From assembly GCA_965658225.1 (NCBI GenBank), contig CBFHRK010000008.1:1-44745 (forward strand): DNA of 44,745 bases, read 5' to 3'. Below, in pieces: positions 15,654-24,109 of this stretch; the first letter of the stretch is position 1, and the number at the start of each line of letters is the position of its first letter. The notes beneath the pieces were generated by a model, which saw only the letters and a list, made by a program, of their open reading frames with translations, was not told the DNA's origin and did no database searches. The translations under genes and the position numbers were made by a program. The stretch is from ECT2AJA-044 sp965658225 (GTDB lineage Bacteria > Bacteroidota > Bacteroidia > Flavobacteriales > ECT2AJA-044).

Positions 15654-18044
15654 ATGGAGATGCGCCTTTGTAGTATCATTCTACTTTTACTTTTCTCAAC
15701 TTCAACCCTGCTGTCCAATTCATTGAAAGGAGTTGTCACGGATACAGATGGTCCTGTTGTCGGTGCAACCGTTTCTATTGATGGAAAGAATACCATAACC
15801 AATGAAAGCGGTTCATTTCAGTTTTTGGATCTCGATTCGGGCTCATTTGAACTGGAAGTACGATTTATTGGTTATCGATCTCATCGGGAAATTCTATCCA
15901 TTCCGGGAGCCTCACAAGATCTTCATATTCATCTTATTCCTGATCAGCTCGGATTGTCTACAGTTACAGTTACGGCGAGTAGGAATGCCGTAGAACGATA
16001 CGAATCAACAGTGATCGTGCGCGCCATTGACGATCGCGTATTTGAGCAAACTTCTAGTCTCAGTTTAGCGGAAGGCCTTTCCTTTACACCGGGTCTGCGC
16101 CTTGAGAATAATTGTCAAAATTGTGGGTTTACACAACTCCGAATGAATGGTCTTGAAGGAGCTTATTCCCAGATCCTTATTGACAGCAGACCGGTGTTTA
16201 GTGCATTGGCCGGAATTTACGGACTTGAAATGCTCCCGCGACAAATGATTGAACGGGTTGAAGTTATTCGAGGAGGCGGCTCCGCACTTTATGGTGGAAA
16301 CGCGATCGCGGGCACCGTTAATATAATAACGAAGGAACCCGTTCAGCCCTCTTTTGAAATAGGTTCGCAAATAGCGGCGATTAGTAACGATGCAATCGAT
16401 CAAAGCTTTTACGCAAATGGGAGTATTTTAAGTAGCGACTTTACCTCCGGACTTACTTTTTTCGGCAATGCTCGTAACCGCGATGAGTGGGATGCGAATG
16501 GGGATGGTTTAACAGAAATGGTTCGGCTTAATAATTCTGTTTTTGGTGTTAATGCTTTTCATCGTTTTACTTCTCGAAGTAAACTACGACTATCGGGAAC
16601 CATCATCGAAGAATATCGAAGAGGAGGGGGGCAGCTGGATCGGCCGTCTCATCAAAGCGAACTCAGTGAAGAACTCCAGCATACTATCTGGAATGTTACC
16701 GCCTCGTGGGAGCAGTATTCTAAAAACGAACAGTCTAAATGGTCGTTTTACAGCGCGATACAAGGAGTTGATCGCTCCAGTTATTACGGAAGTGGAGGTC
16801 GTATATTAGCACCAGGTGATTCCCTCACCGATGACGACATTCTTGCCTTGAACGCCTATGGTAATTCCAATGATTTCTCCTCAGTTACGGGAGCTCAATG
16901 GTTTTTTAGACCAAAAGACTCAAACACCTTTCCCATATCGAATTGGTCCTTCATCCTTGGAACCGAATGGCAATTCAACAAAGTAGAAGATCTTCAACCA
17001 GGTTATGATCGAGCCTTGTATCAATCAGTCTCTACGCTGGGATCCTATGGCCAATGGGAATGGAGTCCCATTTTACCGTTGTCAGTTAGTATAGGCGGCC
17101 GGTTCGATTATGTACAAGTCAACGGTGAATATGTCTGGCCAACGGGAACGGATGAAAATAGTCAAACGCTTCCCGTTTTTGTTCCACGCCTCACGGCGCG
17201 ATATAGACTTAGTCAAGATCTTCACGTCCGGGCTTCCTATGCGCAAGGATACAGAGCGCCGCAAGCATTTGATGAAGACCTCCATATTGAGACTGTAGGA
17301 GGTGAGGCCGTTTTTAGAAGACTGGACCCAAATTTACGCCCCGAAAACTCAACCAGTTACAATGCCTCTATGCAATGGGCGCCCTTCAATCAACGGTATC
17401 AATTGAACGTTGTGGTTGAAGGTTTTTACACGGAGTTAAACGATGTCTTTGTGGTTGGAGATTTTGAGCCACTAGAACCAGGAGGCGCAATTCAAACAAT
17501 TAGAAACGGAACGGGTGCAAGAGTATTTGGAACAAATGTCGAGCTAAATGCAACAGTTGGATCTGACTGGCTCTTTCAAATGGGCGCGACCTTTCAAGGG
17601 GCCAATTATGAAGAGCCGGAAGTCATTTGGGAATCAAATCCGGAGGAACCGGCCAATAGTGACACAGTGGTTACCACTCAAACCATCCTCCGAACACCAA
17701 ATATTTACGGATTCGCTATGATCGGTTATGAAGGTGTAAATAATTGGAGCTTCTCAATAAATTCTGTGGTAACCGGGTCGATGTTGGTTCCGCATGTTTT
17801 GAACGCAGAAACCGGATACACAAGCCTTAAACAAACCGCCTCATTTATCGAGGTAAGCCCCAAGGTTAAATTCCATAAAGATTTTAAGAACGCACCCTTC
17901 ATTGAGGTGTACGCCGGCGTTTTTAATGCGTTCAACAGTTTTCAAAGTGATTTTGATACCGGAGTTGATCGTGATGCAGGGTATGTTTATGGTCCAACAA
18001 GACCACGAACTTTTTATCTAGGGTTTTCATTCGGACTCGACTAA
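15654..18044 (+). CDS. TonB-dependent receptor with carboxypeptidase-regulatory N-domain
   Basis: A 796-residue outer-membrane receptor. Order: signal peptide (1-21), CarboxypepD_reg-like domain (~24-95, 'LKGVVTDTDGPVVGATVSI'), TonB-box-like 'LSTVTVTASR' (101-110), plug (~115-230, with 'RVEVIRGGGSALYGGNAIAG'), then a 22-strand-type barrel ending 'RPRTFYLGFSFGLD' with a C-terminal aromatic-rich strand. The plug carries 'ENNCQNCGFTQLRMNGLEG', with Cys154 and Cys157 spaced as CxxC. That is unusual in a plug and may bind a metal or form a disulfide. The lack of an adjacent SusD gene argues against a glycan system. The receptor resembles BtuB/siderophore or metal receptors; the ligand is not determined. 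A repressor-like dyad overlaps the promoter region. The stop is 37 bp from the convergent helicase gene. Confidence 0.88.
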   Translation: MEMRLCSIILLLLFSTSTLLSNSLKGVVTDTDGPVVGATVSIDGKNTITNESGSFQFLDLDSGSFELEVRFIGYRSHREILSIPGASQDLHIHLIPDQLGLSTVTVTASRNAVERYESTVIVRAIDDRVFEQTSSLSLAEGLSFTPGLRLENNCQNCGFTQLRMNGLEGAYSQILIDSRPVFSALAGIYGLEMLPRQMIERVEVIRGGGSALYGGNAIAGTVNIITKEPVQPSFEIGSQIAAISNDAIDQSFYANGSILSSDFTSGLTFFGNARNRDEWDANGDGLTEMVRLNNSVFGVNAFHRFTSRSKLRLSGTIIEEYRRGGGQLDRPSHQSELSEELQHTIWNVTASWEQYSKNEQSKWSFYSAIQGVDRSSYYGSGGRILAPGDSLTDDDILALNAYGNSNDFSSVTGAQWFFRPKDSNTFPISNWSFILGTEWQFNKVEDLQPGYDRALYQSVSTLGSYGQWEWSPILPLSVSIGGRFDYVQVNGEYVWPTGTDENSQTLPVFVPRLTARYRLSQDLHVRASYAQGYRAPQAFDEDLHIETVGGEAVFRRLDPNLRPENSTSYNASMQWAPFNQRYQLNVVVEGFYTELNDVFVVGDFEPLEPGGAIQTIRNGTGARVFGTNVELNATVGSDWLFQMGATFQGANYEEPEVIWESNPEEPANSDTVVTTQTILRTPNIYGFAMIGYEGVNNWSFSINSVVTGSMLVPHVLNAETGYTSLKQTASFIEVSPKVKFHKDFKNAPFIEVYAGVFNAFNSFQSDFDTGVDRDAGYVYGPTRPRTFYLGFSFGLD

Positions 18045-18081
18045 AAAGGAAAAATCCCTTTCATCGCCCCAAAGCTCATTT

Positions 18082-19470
18082 TTAACCCTCCGATCCTTTA
18101 CTCTGACTTCCAGATGAGGGATTTCTCGAAGGGTTCGAGGCTCGACCCTGATCGCCTGATCTTGGTTGGCCCCCTTGAGAGGGACCACCGTCCGATTTTC
18201 CGCCTCCTGAGCGTCCACTGCTGTGGCGTCCACCGCCGGAACGACCTCCGCCTGATCTTCCGCCTCCACCTGAACGACCGCGGCCTTTAAACCCGCCCGA
18301 GCGACCACGTCCGCCCGATGATTTACCCCATTCCGGACTTTCGCCAAATTCTTCTGGAGCAGGTAATTTTTCTAAAGTGCGCTCGATTAAGCGCTCAATT
18401 TCGGTGAATTTCTGCATGTCTGCAGGATTTACCAAGGTAATGGCTACACCTTCCGTTTTGGCCCTGGCGGTCCGGCCTATACGATGAACGTAATCGGCCG
18501 CATCCGACGGTACGTCGTAATTAACAACCAAATCAATATCCTTGATGTCGATTCCTCGACTCAATACATCGGTTGCTACCAATACACGCGTGCGGCGCGA
18601 TCGAAAACGCGATAAAACGGCCTCGCGTTCCGATTGCTCGAAATCGCTTGATATGCCATCTACCCGGTAGTCCTTGTGCTTCAATGAGCGAATAATACTA
18701 TTCACTTTTTTCTTCGTGCTCGAAAAAACCAAAATACATTCGTACTCCGGATTGTCGCGAATGATTTTCCGAAGTAAAGGCGACTTTTGATCCTCGTGAA
18801 CGCGATATATTCGCTGCTCTACTTTTTCACTTGGTTTTGCAATAGCAATGCTGATTTCTTTCGGATCATTCAAAAGCTCTTGCGCAAGCTTCCTGATTTT
18901 GGGAGGGACAGTAGCAGAGAACAAAAGAGTTTGCCTTTTCTGGGGGATATAACTCACGATTTTCATTAAATCGTCATGGAAGCCCATGTCGAGCATGCGA
19001 TCCGCTTCGTCTAGAATGAGGTGACGGACGTCGCTGAATTTCACATATCCTTGCTGTAAATGGGAAATGAGTTTCCCGGGCGTGGCAACGATAATATTCG
19101 TTCCGTTTGTTAAGGCTTCTTTTTGTTGATCCCATTCACGGCCGTCTCCGCCTCCATAAACGGAAGCGGAATGAACGCCTATGAAATAAGAGAACCCTTG
19201 AATTTCTTGATTAATTTGCACCGCCAACTCACGGGTAGGAACAACCACAAGTGTGGTCGTCTTTGAGCTGGGCTTTTCAGCTAACTCATCGAGTATCGGC
19301 AGTAAAAATGCAGCAGTTTTTCCCGTTCCCGTTTGCGCACAGGCTAAAACGTCTTGTTTGTTCATGATGGCCGGAATGGCCTGTTCCTGAATAGGAGTGG
19401 CTTCCACAAAATTCATGTAGCTGATGGCCTCAATCAAACCATCGTGCAAGCCCAATTCTTTAAATGTCAT
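18082..19470 (-). CDS. DEAD-box RNA helicase, RhlE-like
   Basis: A 462-residue ATP-dependent RNA helicase with all core motifs: Q motif ('TPIQEQAIPA', 25-34), motif I 'AQTGTGKT' (45-52), Ia 'PTRELA', 'TPGKL', DEAD (154-157), SAT (185-187), 'VATDVLSRGIDI' and 'HRIGRTAR' (329-336). After residue ~385 there is an Arg/Gly/Ser-rich low-complexity tail ('GGRGRSGGFKGRGRSGGG' and similar) that usually binds RNA non-specifically and can promote condensates. RhlE-type helicases act in ribosome assembly and cold adaptation. Which paralogue this is cannot be assigned by eye. It is convergent with the TonB receptor gene (37 bp) and divergent from the small membrane-protein gene at 19538. Confidence 0.93.
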   Translation of the reverse strand: MTFKELGLHDGLIEAISYMNFVEATPIQEQAIPAIMNKQDVLACAQTGTGKTAAFLLPILDELAEKPSSKTTTLVVVPTRELAVQINQEIQGFSYFIGVHSASVYGGGDGREWDQQKEALTNGTNIIVATPGKLISHLQQGYVKFSDVRHLILDEADRMLDMGFHDDLMKIVSYIPQKRQTLLFSATVPPKIRKLAQELLNDPKEISIAIAKPSEKVEQRIYRVHEDQKSPLLRKIIRDNPEYECILVFSSTKKKVNSIIRSLKHKDYRVDGISSDFEQSEREAVLSRFRSRRTRVLVATDVLSRGIDIKDIDLVVNYDVPSDAADYVHRIGRTARAKTEGVAITLVNPADMQKFTEIERLIERTLEKLPAPEEFGESPEWGKSSGGRGRSGGFKGRGRSGGGGRSGGGRSGGGRHSSGRSGGGKSDGGPSQGGQPRSGDQGRASNPSRNPSSGSQSKGSEG

Positions 19471-19488
19471 ATCGTGTTTTTCTCGATC

Positions 19489-19496
19489 TAAAGGTA
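19489..19496 (-). promoter_or_regulatory. Probable -7 box (TACCTTTA) of the DEAD-box helicase gene
   Basis: Seven of eight match to TAnnTTTG on the minus strand, ending 18 nt before the helicase ATG (19470). Confidence 0.45.
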
Positions 19497-19537
19497 CGCT
19501 ATTCAGAACTTACTCCGATCGGATGTGTTTCATCACT

Positions 19538-19951
19538 ATGAAAAAAACAGATTACCCCAATTGGATGTCCACAACTTTAAAAGCCGCCGCTGTATATAAT
19601 ATACTGTGGGGGGCTTGGGTAGTGTTGTGGCCACAACATTTTTTTGCCCTTACCGGCATGACGCCTTTGAATCATCCCATGATTTGGCAAGGTATGGGAA
19701 TGGTCATTGGCGTGTATGGCCTAGGCTATTATTGGGCAAGTTTTAATCCGCTCCGGCATTGGCCAATAGTGGCGGTGGGTTTTCTCGGAAAGCTCATGGG
19801 TCCGGCCGGATTTGTCCTCAACTATTTCACGGGTCAAGCCCCTGGCGCCTTTGGATACACCCTCATAACCAACGACTTAATATGGTGGATTCCTTTTTTC
19901 TTGATACTTAAACAAGTTCACACGAAGACTAAATGGGCGCTGAACGATTAA
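19538..19951 (+). CDS. Small four-helix membrane protein, function unknown
   Basis: A 137-residue integral membrane protein with four predicted transmembrane segments (about residues 12-35, 46-69, 72-96, 108-126). It has several Gly/Trp-rich stretches such as 'YNILWGAWVVLWPQHFFALT' and 'GMGMVIGVYGLGYYWASF'. The open frame begins at 19424 inside the helicase gene, but ATG 19538 starts right before the hydrophobic region and is preferred; 19523 is a possible alternative. It overlaps the following DoxX-like gene by 19 bp, and both are small membrane proteins, so they are probably expressed together. No family was recognised with confidence. Confidence 0.65.
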   Translation: MKKTDYPNWMSTTLKAAAVYNILWGAWVVLWPQHFFALTGMTPLNHPMIWQGMGMVIGVYGLGYYWASFNPLRHWPIVAVGFLGKLMGPAGFVLNYFTGQAPGAFGYTLITNDLIWWIPFFLILKQVHTKTKWALND

Positions 19952-20331
19952 CAAGATTATCGAGATGGGTATTGGCCTCTTCTTACCTTTTTGCCGGGGT
20001 GAATCATTTTTTGAATCCAACGTTCTATCTTCCGCTAATTCCACCGTACTTTCCTTTTCCAGAGGAGATCAATGTTTTAAGTGGTGTGGCAGAAATACTA
20101 CTAGGAATTGGCGTATTAGTGCCTTTTTCTAGGAAATGGGCTTTAAGGGGGATAATTATACTTTTGATTGCATTTATTCCTTCACATATTTACTTCATCC
20201 AAATTGGGAGTTGCGTTGAAGGTGGTTTATGTACGCGACCTGCGGTCGGATGGATACGCCTCGTTCTAGTGCACCCTTTGCTTATTCTTTGGGCCTATTC
20301 CTCTGGTTTGCGCACCTTGAAAACTACGTAG
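19933..20331 (+). CDS. DoxX-like small membrane protein
   Basis: A 132-residue membrane protein with four predicted helices. The N-terminal pattern 'SYLFAGVNHFLNPTFYLPLI', followed by 'PPYFPFPEEINVLSGVAEIL' and 'GIGVLVPFSRKWALRGII', is the usual signature of DoxX/MauE-like proteins in Bacteroidota. DoxX proteins are linked to thiosulfate:quinone oxidoreductase in archaea and to redox stress in bacteria; no specific reaction can be assigned here. It overlaps the preceding small membrane protein by 19 bp. Its last 37 bp overlap the 3' end of the methyltransferase gene on the other strand, so both stop codons lie within the other gene. Confidence 0.8.
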   Translation: MGAERLTRLSRWVLASSYLFAGVNHFLNPTFYLPLIPPYFPFPEEINVLSGVAEILLGIGVLVPFSRKWALRGIIILLIAFIPSHIYFIQIGSCVEGGLCTRPAVGWIRLVLVHPLLILWAYSSGLRTLKTT

Positions 20332-20933
20332 CGAAAGAAAAAGTCGCCACCCAGTGGAAATGAGTTTTCAATAGTACCGCCCGCTTTACTTATACATTCC
20401 GCGTATTCCTTCTCATCGAACTGATGTGGGTGAAGTACATCGAATTGCGTTAATCGAAACAGACCTTTGAAAAAGCCGTATTTGTGACAATCCGTGCTAA
20501 CAATTAATTCACCCCCAGGTTTAAGGAGCTCGAGGAGTTTTGTGAAGCCCACGTTTAAATCTCGCACGTGATTTATTGCGTTGGTGCAGTATATTACATC
20601 AAAACGAGGAGCTGAGAAGTCTTCCAGTAAGGATTGTTCAAATTGAGTCCAATTTGCTTCATCCGGCCGGAAGGCCGCGAATTCACTGTAAGAAGAGAGC
20701 AACGGATCGATAGCAATTACTTCGTTACCCCGCAAAATGGTGAAGATCCCGGCGGGACCACACCCCGCGTCTAAAATTCGCTGGCCTTGAGGGACCTCTG
20801 CTCCTAGATCATTTAAAAATTTTATCCAATACGACCTTTTCCAAGTCAAATATTGCTCGGGATCTTTTTTAGAGAGGTAGTTTTTCCACCATCGCTGCTC
20901 TATATGCTGAGCGATTTTCCATCGGAAGCTCAT
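20295..20933 (-). CDS. Class I SAM-dependent methyltransferase
   Basis: A 212-residue methyltransferase with a class I Rossmann fold: motif I 'ILDAGCGPAGIF', the acidic end of strand 2 in 'VIAIDPLLSSY', 'FDVIYCTNAINHV' (motif IV region) and 'LLKPGGELIVSTDC' (motif VI). A helical N-terminal cap of ~50 residues is rich in aromatic and basic residues ('RWWKNYLSKK', 'YLTWKRSYWIKFL'). The substrate is unknown. The ATG follows the glycogen synthase stop directly (TAAATG), which implies coupled translation. The 3' end overlaps the DoxX-like gene by 37 bp in antisense. It is not a known glycogen-pathway enzyme. Confidence 0.85.
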   Translation of the reverse strand: MSFRWKIAQHIEQRWWKNYLSKKDPEQYLTWKRSYWIKFLNDLGAEVPQGQRILDAGCGPAGIFTILRGNEVIAIDPLLSSYSEFAAFRPDEANWTQFEQSLLEDFSAPRFDVIYCTNAINHVRDLNVGFTKLLELLKPGGELIVSTDCHKYGFFKGLFRLTQFDVLHPHQFDEKEYAECISKAGGTIENSFPLGGDFFFRYVVFKVRKPEE

Positions 20934-22739
20934 TTAATTTGCATCGGATAATGCGCGATTATAAGCTGTTTTGTAATGCTCGAGTAAAACACTCCAATCA
21001 AAGTTTTCCGAAAAGTTTTCGAGTTTATTTCTCTGGAGCATCCGATAACGTGCGCTGCTCTTAACAAACTGAAGCATATAGTTAGCTAAATCGTCAATGG
21101 CAGCATCTTCTTTACGTTTTCGCCTTTTGAGAACGAAGGTTCCGTCGGCTTCATCATTTTCGGGAAGCTGGTCAATATATACTCCGAAACCGGAAAGATC
21201 AGAAGTAATCGCCGGAACACCACGAGCGATACATTCTAATGGCGTATACCCCCACGGTTCGTAATAACTCGGGAAAATTCCCAAATGGCATCCACGAACG
21301 AATTGCCCATAATCAAGACCAAATAGAGGATTGGTAGAGTTAATGAAATCTGGATGATAAACCATTTTCACGCGATCGAGCGGGCTGTTGACCATTTGCT
21401 CTGTACGCATGAAATTAAGGATTTCGTCATCGGTATCGTTGACTAAATTGTGAGTTACAATAATGGGCCATTGATCATCTTTCCAGGATTGAATGGTTCT
21501 TCGATAGCGCAGTTTCCAATAGTCGTCAATGAGATCGTTTAAGTTAGGAAGTCTGTGGCCCTCCGTTGAAGCCGCCGCTGCATGGAAGAGTCGTTTCCCA
21601 ATTTGCTCCTGGATTGCCTCACAATTACGACGAATTTCTTCCATTACACCTCTCGACTCAAGTACATCTGGATTAATGCTCCAGGTAGGTTTATTGGTGA
21701 TAAAGAACATGACCACTGTTTTGTCAATTTTCTCTTTTTTCATCATGGCATTCAGCTTTTGCAAAGCCTTTTGCGTGATGTCGTATCCTTTGTTTCGATA
21801 CTCGTAGCGACCCGAAGTGAAGAAATAGAGCGTATTCTCTAAATCAAAAGGCGAACTTTTAAAGAAGTGACCAATGACAAATTCGTGGATTTTCTCTTTG
21901 TACTGTTCGTGTCTGTTTTGAACTTCGTGAAAAGCAGCGTACCTGGTAATATTTAAGCCATTTGGCGTAATTGAGTCCGGCTCTTTGCCCAGAAGCCATT
22001 TACATTCTTTTCCTGTTACTTCAGATACAGTGGTGAAAGAGTCGGCCTTATCTGCACACTCTCGTTCAATTTGTGCGATCGAAACAACACCATATTTTTT
22101 TGCTTCTTTCTTCCAATCGTATCCCGATAAATGGTCGTAGAAATCTGGGTCGTTCATTGCGAGCATTCGACCAAGCATGGTGGCGTGTGTTGTGAAAACG
22201 GTTTTAATGCGCAGCTTTTCGGCTTTAATATCGAGAATGGGGATTGAGGACATCCATTCGTGAAAATGGGCGATCACCGGTTGCTTCCCATTCAGGATAT
22301 CATCGAGAATTCGAAAAAAGGTATGGTTTAAGTCGGACCACATTATCATTTCATTCAACAACTCATGATCGCGGTCCACGTCAATTTTGTGGATTTCATG
22401 CGTTCTGCGAGCGAGAGCATCGCGTCTGTTAAAAACGTTTTTCGGATTCAGGAGCACGGCTTTTGGTCGTCCCGTAACTAACCAACGTCCGTAGTTTACC
22501 TCATATCCCATGGATCGCATTCTACTGACCGTTTTGCCTATGGGGTCCAATAGATCGGAAATCTCTTCAAATTCAGCAGTAATATCCGGGTCCACGGCCG
22601 GACCTAATAGGCAGTAGTTATCTCCCCATTCTTTTACTGCGGCAGGAACTTTTGACCGGATAACGGTATAAATACCTCCAACTTGATTACAGACTTCCCA
22701 AGCGCATTCGATGACCAGGGGCGTTTTTGAAGATTTCAT
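20934..22739 (-). CDS. Glycogen synthase, GT3 family (eukaryotic-like)
   Basis: A 601-residue glycosyltransferase of the GT3 (fungal/animal GYS) type rather than the GT5 GlgA type. It opens 'VIECAWEVCNQVGGIYTVIR', the GT3 N-terminal signature that contains the sugar-nucleotide loop. 'HFHEWMSSIPILDIK', 'VFTTHATMLGRMLA', 'SITPNGLNITRY' and 'FPSYYEPWGYTPLECIARG' are the expected GT3 blocks, the last carrying the catalytic Glu of the E-x7-E region. It extends alpha-1,4-glucan from a UDP- or ADP-glucose donor. The animal enzyme's phosphorylated tail is absent, as is usual in bacteria. Bacteroidota commonly carry this GT3 form. The gene starts the unit that ends with the methyltransferase. Confidence 0.9.
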   Translation of the reverse strand: MKSSKTPLVIECAWEVCNQVGGIYTVIRSKVPAAVKEWGDNYCLLGPAVDPDITAEFEEISDLLDPIGKTVSRMRSMGYEVNYGRWLVTGRPKAVLLNPKNVFNRRDALARRTHEIHKIDVDRDHELLNEMIMWSDLNHTFFRILDDILNGKQPVIAHFHEWMSSIPILDIKAEKLRIKTVFTTHATMLGRMLAMNDPDFYDHLSGYDWKKEAKKYGVVSIAQIERECADKADSFTTVSEVTGKECKWLLGKEPDSITPNGLNITRYAAFHEVQNRHEQYKEKIHEFVIGHFFKSSPFDLENTLYFFTSGRYEYRNKGYDITQKALQKLNAMMKKEKIDKTVVMFFITNKPTWSINPDVLESRGVMEEIRRNCEAIQEQIGKRLFHAAAASTEGHRLPNLNDLIDDYWKLRYRRTIQSWKDDQWPIIVTHNLVNDTDDEILNFMRTEQMVNSPLDRVKMVYHPDFINSTNPLFGLDYGQFVRGCHLGIFPSYYEPWGYTPLECIARGVPAITSDLSGFGVYIDQLPENDEADGTFVLKRRKRKEDAAIDDLANYMLQFVKSSARYRMLQRNKLENFSENFDWSVLLEHYKTAYNRALSDAN

Positions 22740-22950
22740 GCTTTCATTAATTTACACGGAGTGGTGCAATATACTACTCCATTGAAAAATCACCCTGTAT
22801 TTTTGGTAATGAAAAGGTATTTTTTAAATAGCTCACGCTATGTTTTATTCTAAAGCGTTTTGCTACCATTAACCCAAGGCCTCCATTTTGAGTGTTAGAA
22901 GTAAGACGGACGAATCTACTTGTAGAAGTTCATATTTGTATCTTTAGTCT
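22740..22950. other. Divergent intergenic region, glycogen synthase / DUF481 gene
   Basis: 211 bp of AT-rich sequence between divergent genes. It holds an imperfect inverted repeat at 22758-22780 (GGAGTGGT, 7-bp gap, ACTACTCC; 7 of 8 pairs), 19 bp upstream of the glycogen synthase ATG. Two -7-like boxes lie near the DUF481 gene (CATATTTG at 22931-22938, TATCTTTA at 22939-22946). The repeat may be an operator or a hairpin in the leader. No small gene was seen. Confidence 0.45.
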
Positions 22951-24072
22951 ATGCGCATGAGACCTTCATTTTTACTCGGTGTTATCAGTCTTCCTAAAGG
23001 GAGTTTAAGAGGCCTTATGTGGATTATTCTTCTCTTTTCTTCCATGGCCTACGGCCAGAAGAATGATACCATCTGGATAAAAGATGGACTGAAAATCGTT
23101 GGAGAAATAAATCAGATGCAATTGAATAAACTGAATTATTCAACACATCATATCGGTACTTTGAATGTTACATGGACTAATGTTGTGGGTGTTGAAAGTC
23201 CAAAAAAGTTTATTGTCAACACCTCGTCAGGGCGCGAATTTAGAGGGGTATTTCTAAAACACAACGTTCCTGGAGAATTGCGTTTGGGTTTAGGATTGGA
23301 TACTCATTCTGTTAAAATCCCGGTACATAGCGTAGTTGAAATTGCTCCGCTAAGCAACAAGTTTATCTATCGACTGCGAGGAAGTGTTGATGGTGGATTT
23401 AGTTACACTAAATCATCCGATGTAGCCCAGTATAATATTGCTGCAAACCTGACATATACCTCAAAAAAGTACGTTTTTGCCATCTCTTATGACGCGATTA
23501 CTACCTTTCAAGGCGACATAGATAAAACGACATCGCGGACCGATGCCAGGTTGGTTGGAATTCGAAACCTTCAAAAGTTGTGGTTCTTACCCAGCGAAAT
23601 TAAACTCGAGCAAAACTCTGAACTGGGACTTGATTTACGTTCGAGTTTGAAGTTGGGAGTAGGACGATACTTGTGGTATAAATCGAACGGGCAAATGTCG
23701 GTTCAAGTTTTCCCCGTTCTGAATAACGAGCGCTATTCAGCCAATTCTGATCAAGGTGAGAACGATTTGAATTCGTTTGAGAGCCAAATAACTTTCGCAT
23801 GGCGAACCTATACCTACAGTTTTCCTCAATTGAAATGGAATACGAACCTCGATTACTATTATAACTTTACATCGGGAAACAGGCATCGCTTACAGTTCAA
23901 TTTAAATGCCAGCTATGAACTCATTGATGACCTCTATTTGACCGCAACGCTCTATGAGGCTTTTGATAGCAAACCGCCATCAGAAACGGCTCAGAAAAAC
24001 GACTGGGGTACTACTTTCGGAATTCGATACGAGTTCACTGGTAGTCCAAAAAATAAGCGTAAAAAGAAATAA
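22951..24072 (+). CDS. DUF481-type outer-membrane protein
   Basis: A 373-residue exported protein. An N-terminal segment (~36-130) of short strands around 'DTIWIKDGLKIVGEINQMQL' resembles an SH3-like periplasmic domain. A DUF481-like beta barrel of about 10-12 strands follows (~145-365: 'GGFSYTKSSDVAQYNIAANL', 'LGVGRYLWYKSNGQMSVQVF', ending 'DWGTTFGIRYEFTG') with a basic tail. The signal peptide is best defined from Met23 ('MWIILLFSSMAYGQ'), so 23017 is a possible true start. The upstream ATG at 22951 lies only 4 nt after a -7-like box. DUF481 proteins are outer-membrane barrels, some salt-induced; the function here is unknown. The stress-protein gene follows after 37 bp. Confidence 0.75.
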   Translation: MRMRPSFLLGVISLPKGSLRGLMWIILLFSSMAYGQKNDTIWIKDGLKIVGEINQMQLNKLNYSTHHIGTLNVTWTNVVGVESPKKFIVNTSSGREFRGVFLKHNVPGELRLGLGLDTHSVKIPVHSVVEIAPLSNKFIYRLRGSVDGGFSYTKSSDVAQYNIAANLTYTSKKYVFAISYDAITTFQGDIDKTTSRTDARLVGIRNLQKLWFLPSEIKLEQNSELGLDLRSSLKLGVGRYLWYKSNGQMSVQVFPVLNNERYSANSDQGENDLNSFESQITFAWRTYTYSFPQLKWNTNLDYYYNFTSGNRHRLQFNLNASYELIDDLYLTATLYEAFDSKPPSETAQKNDWGTTFGIRYEFTGSPKNKRKKK

Positions 24073-24109
24073 AAAAGTAACTTCACGTCGAACAACCTAA
24101 CTCAGTCTT

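Noticed and set aside
15654..18044. SusC-type polysaccharide-utilisation receptor
   Set aside because: No SusD gene or glycoside hydrolase is nearby, and the length (796) is short for SusC (usually about 1,000).
19424..19537. 38-codon N-terminal extension of the small membrane protein
   Set aside because: It overlaps the helicase 5' end and promoter on the other strand. The hydrophobic protein begins at ATG 19538.
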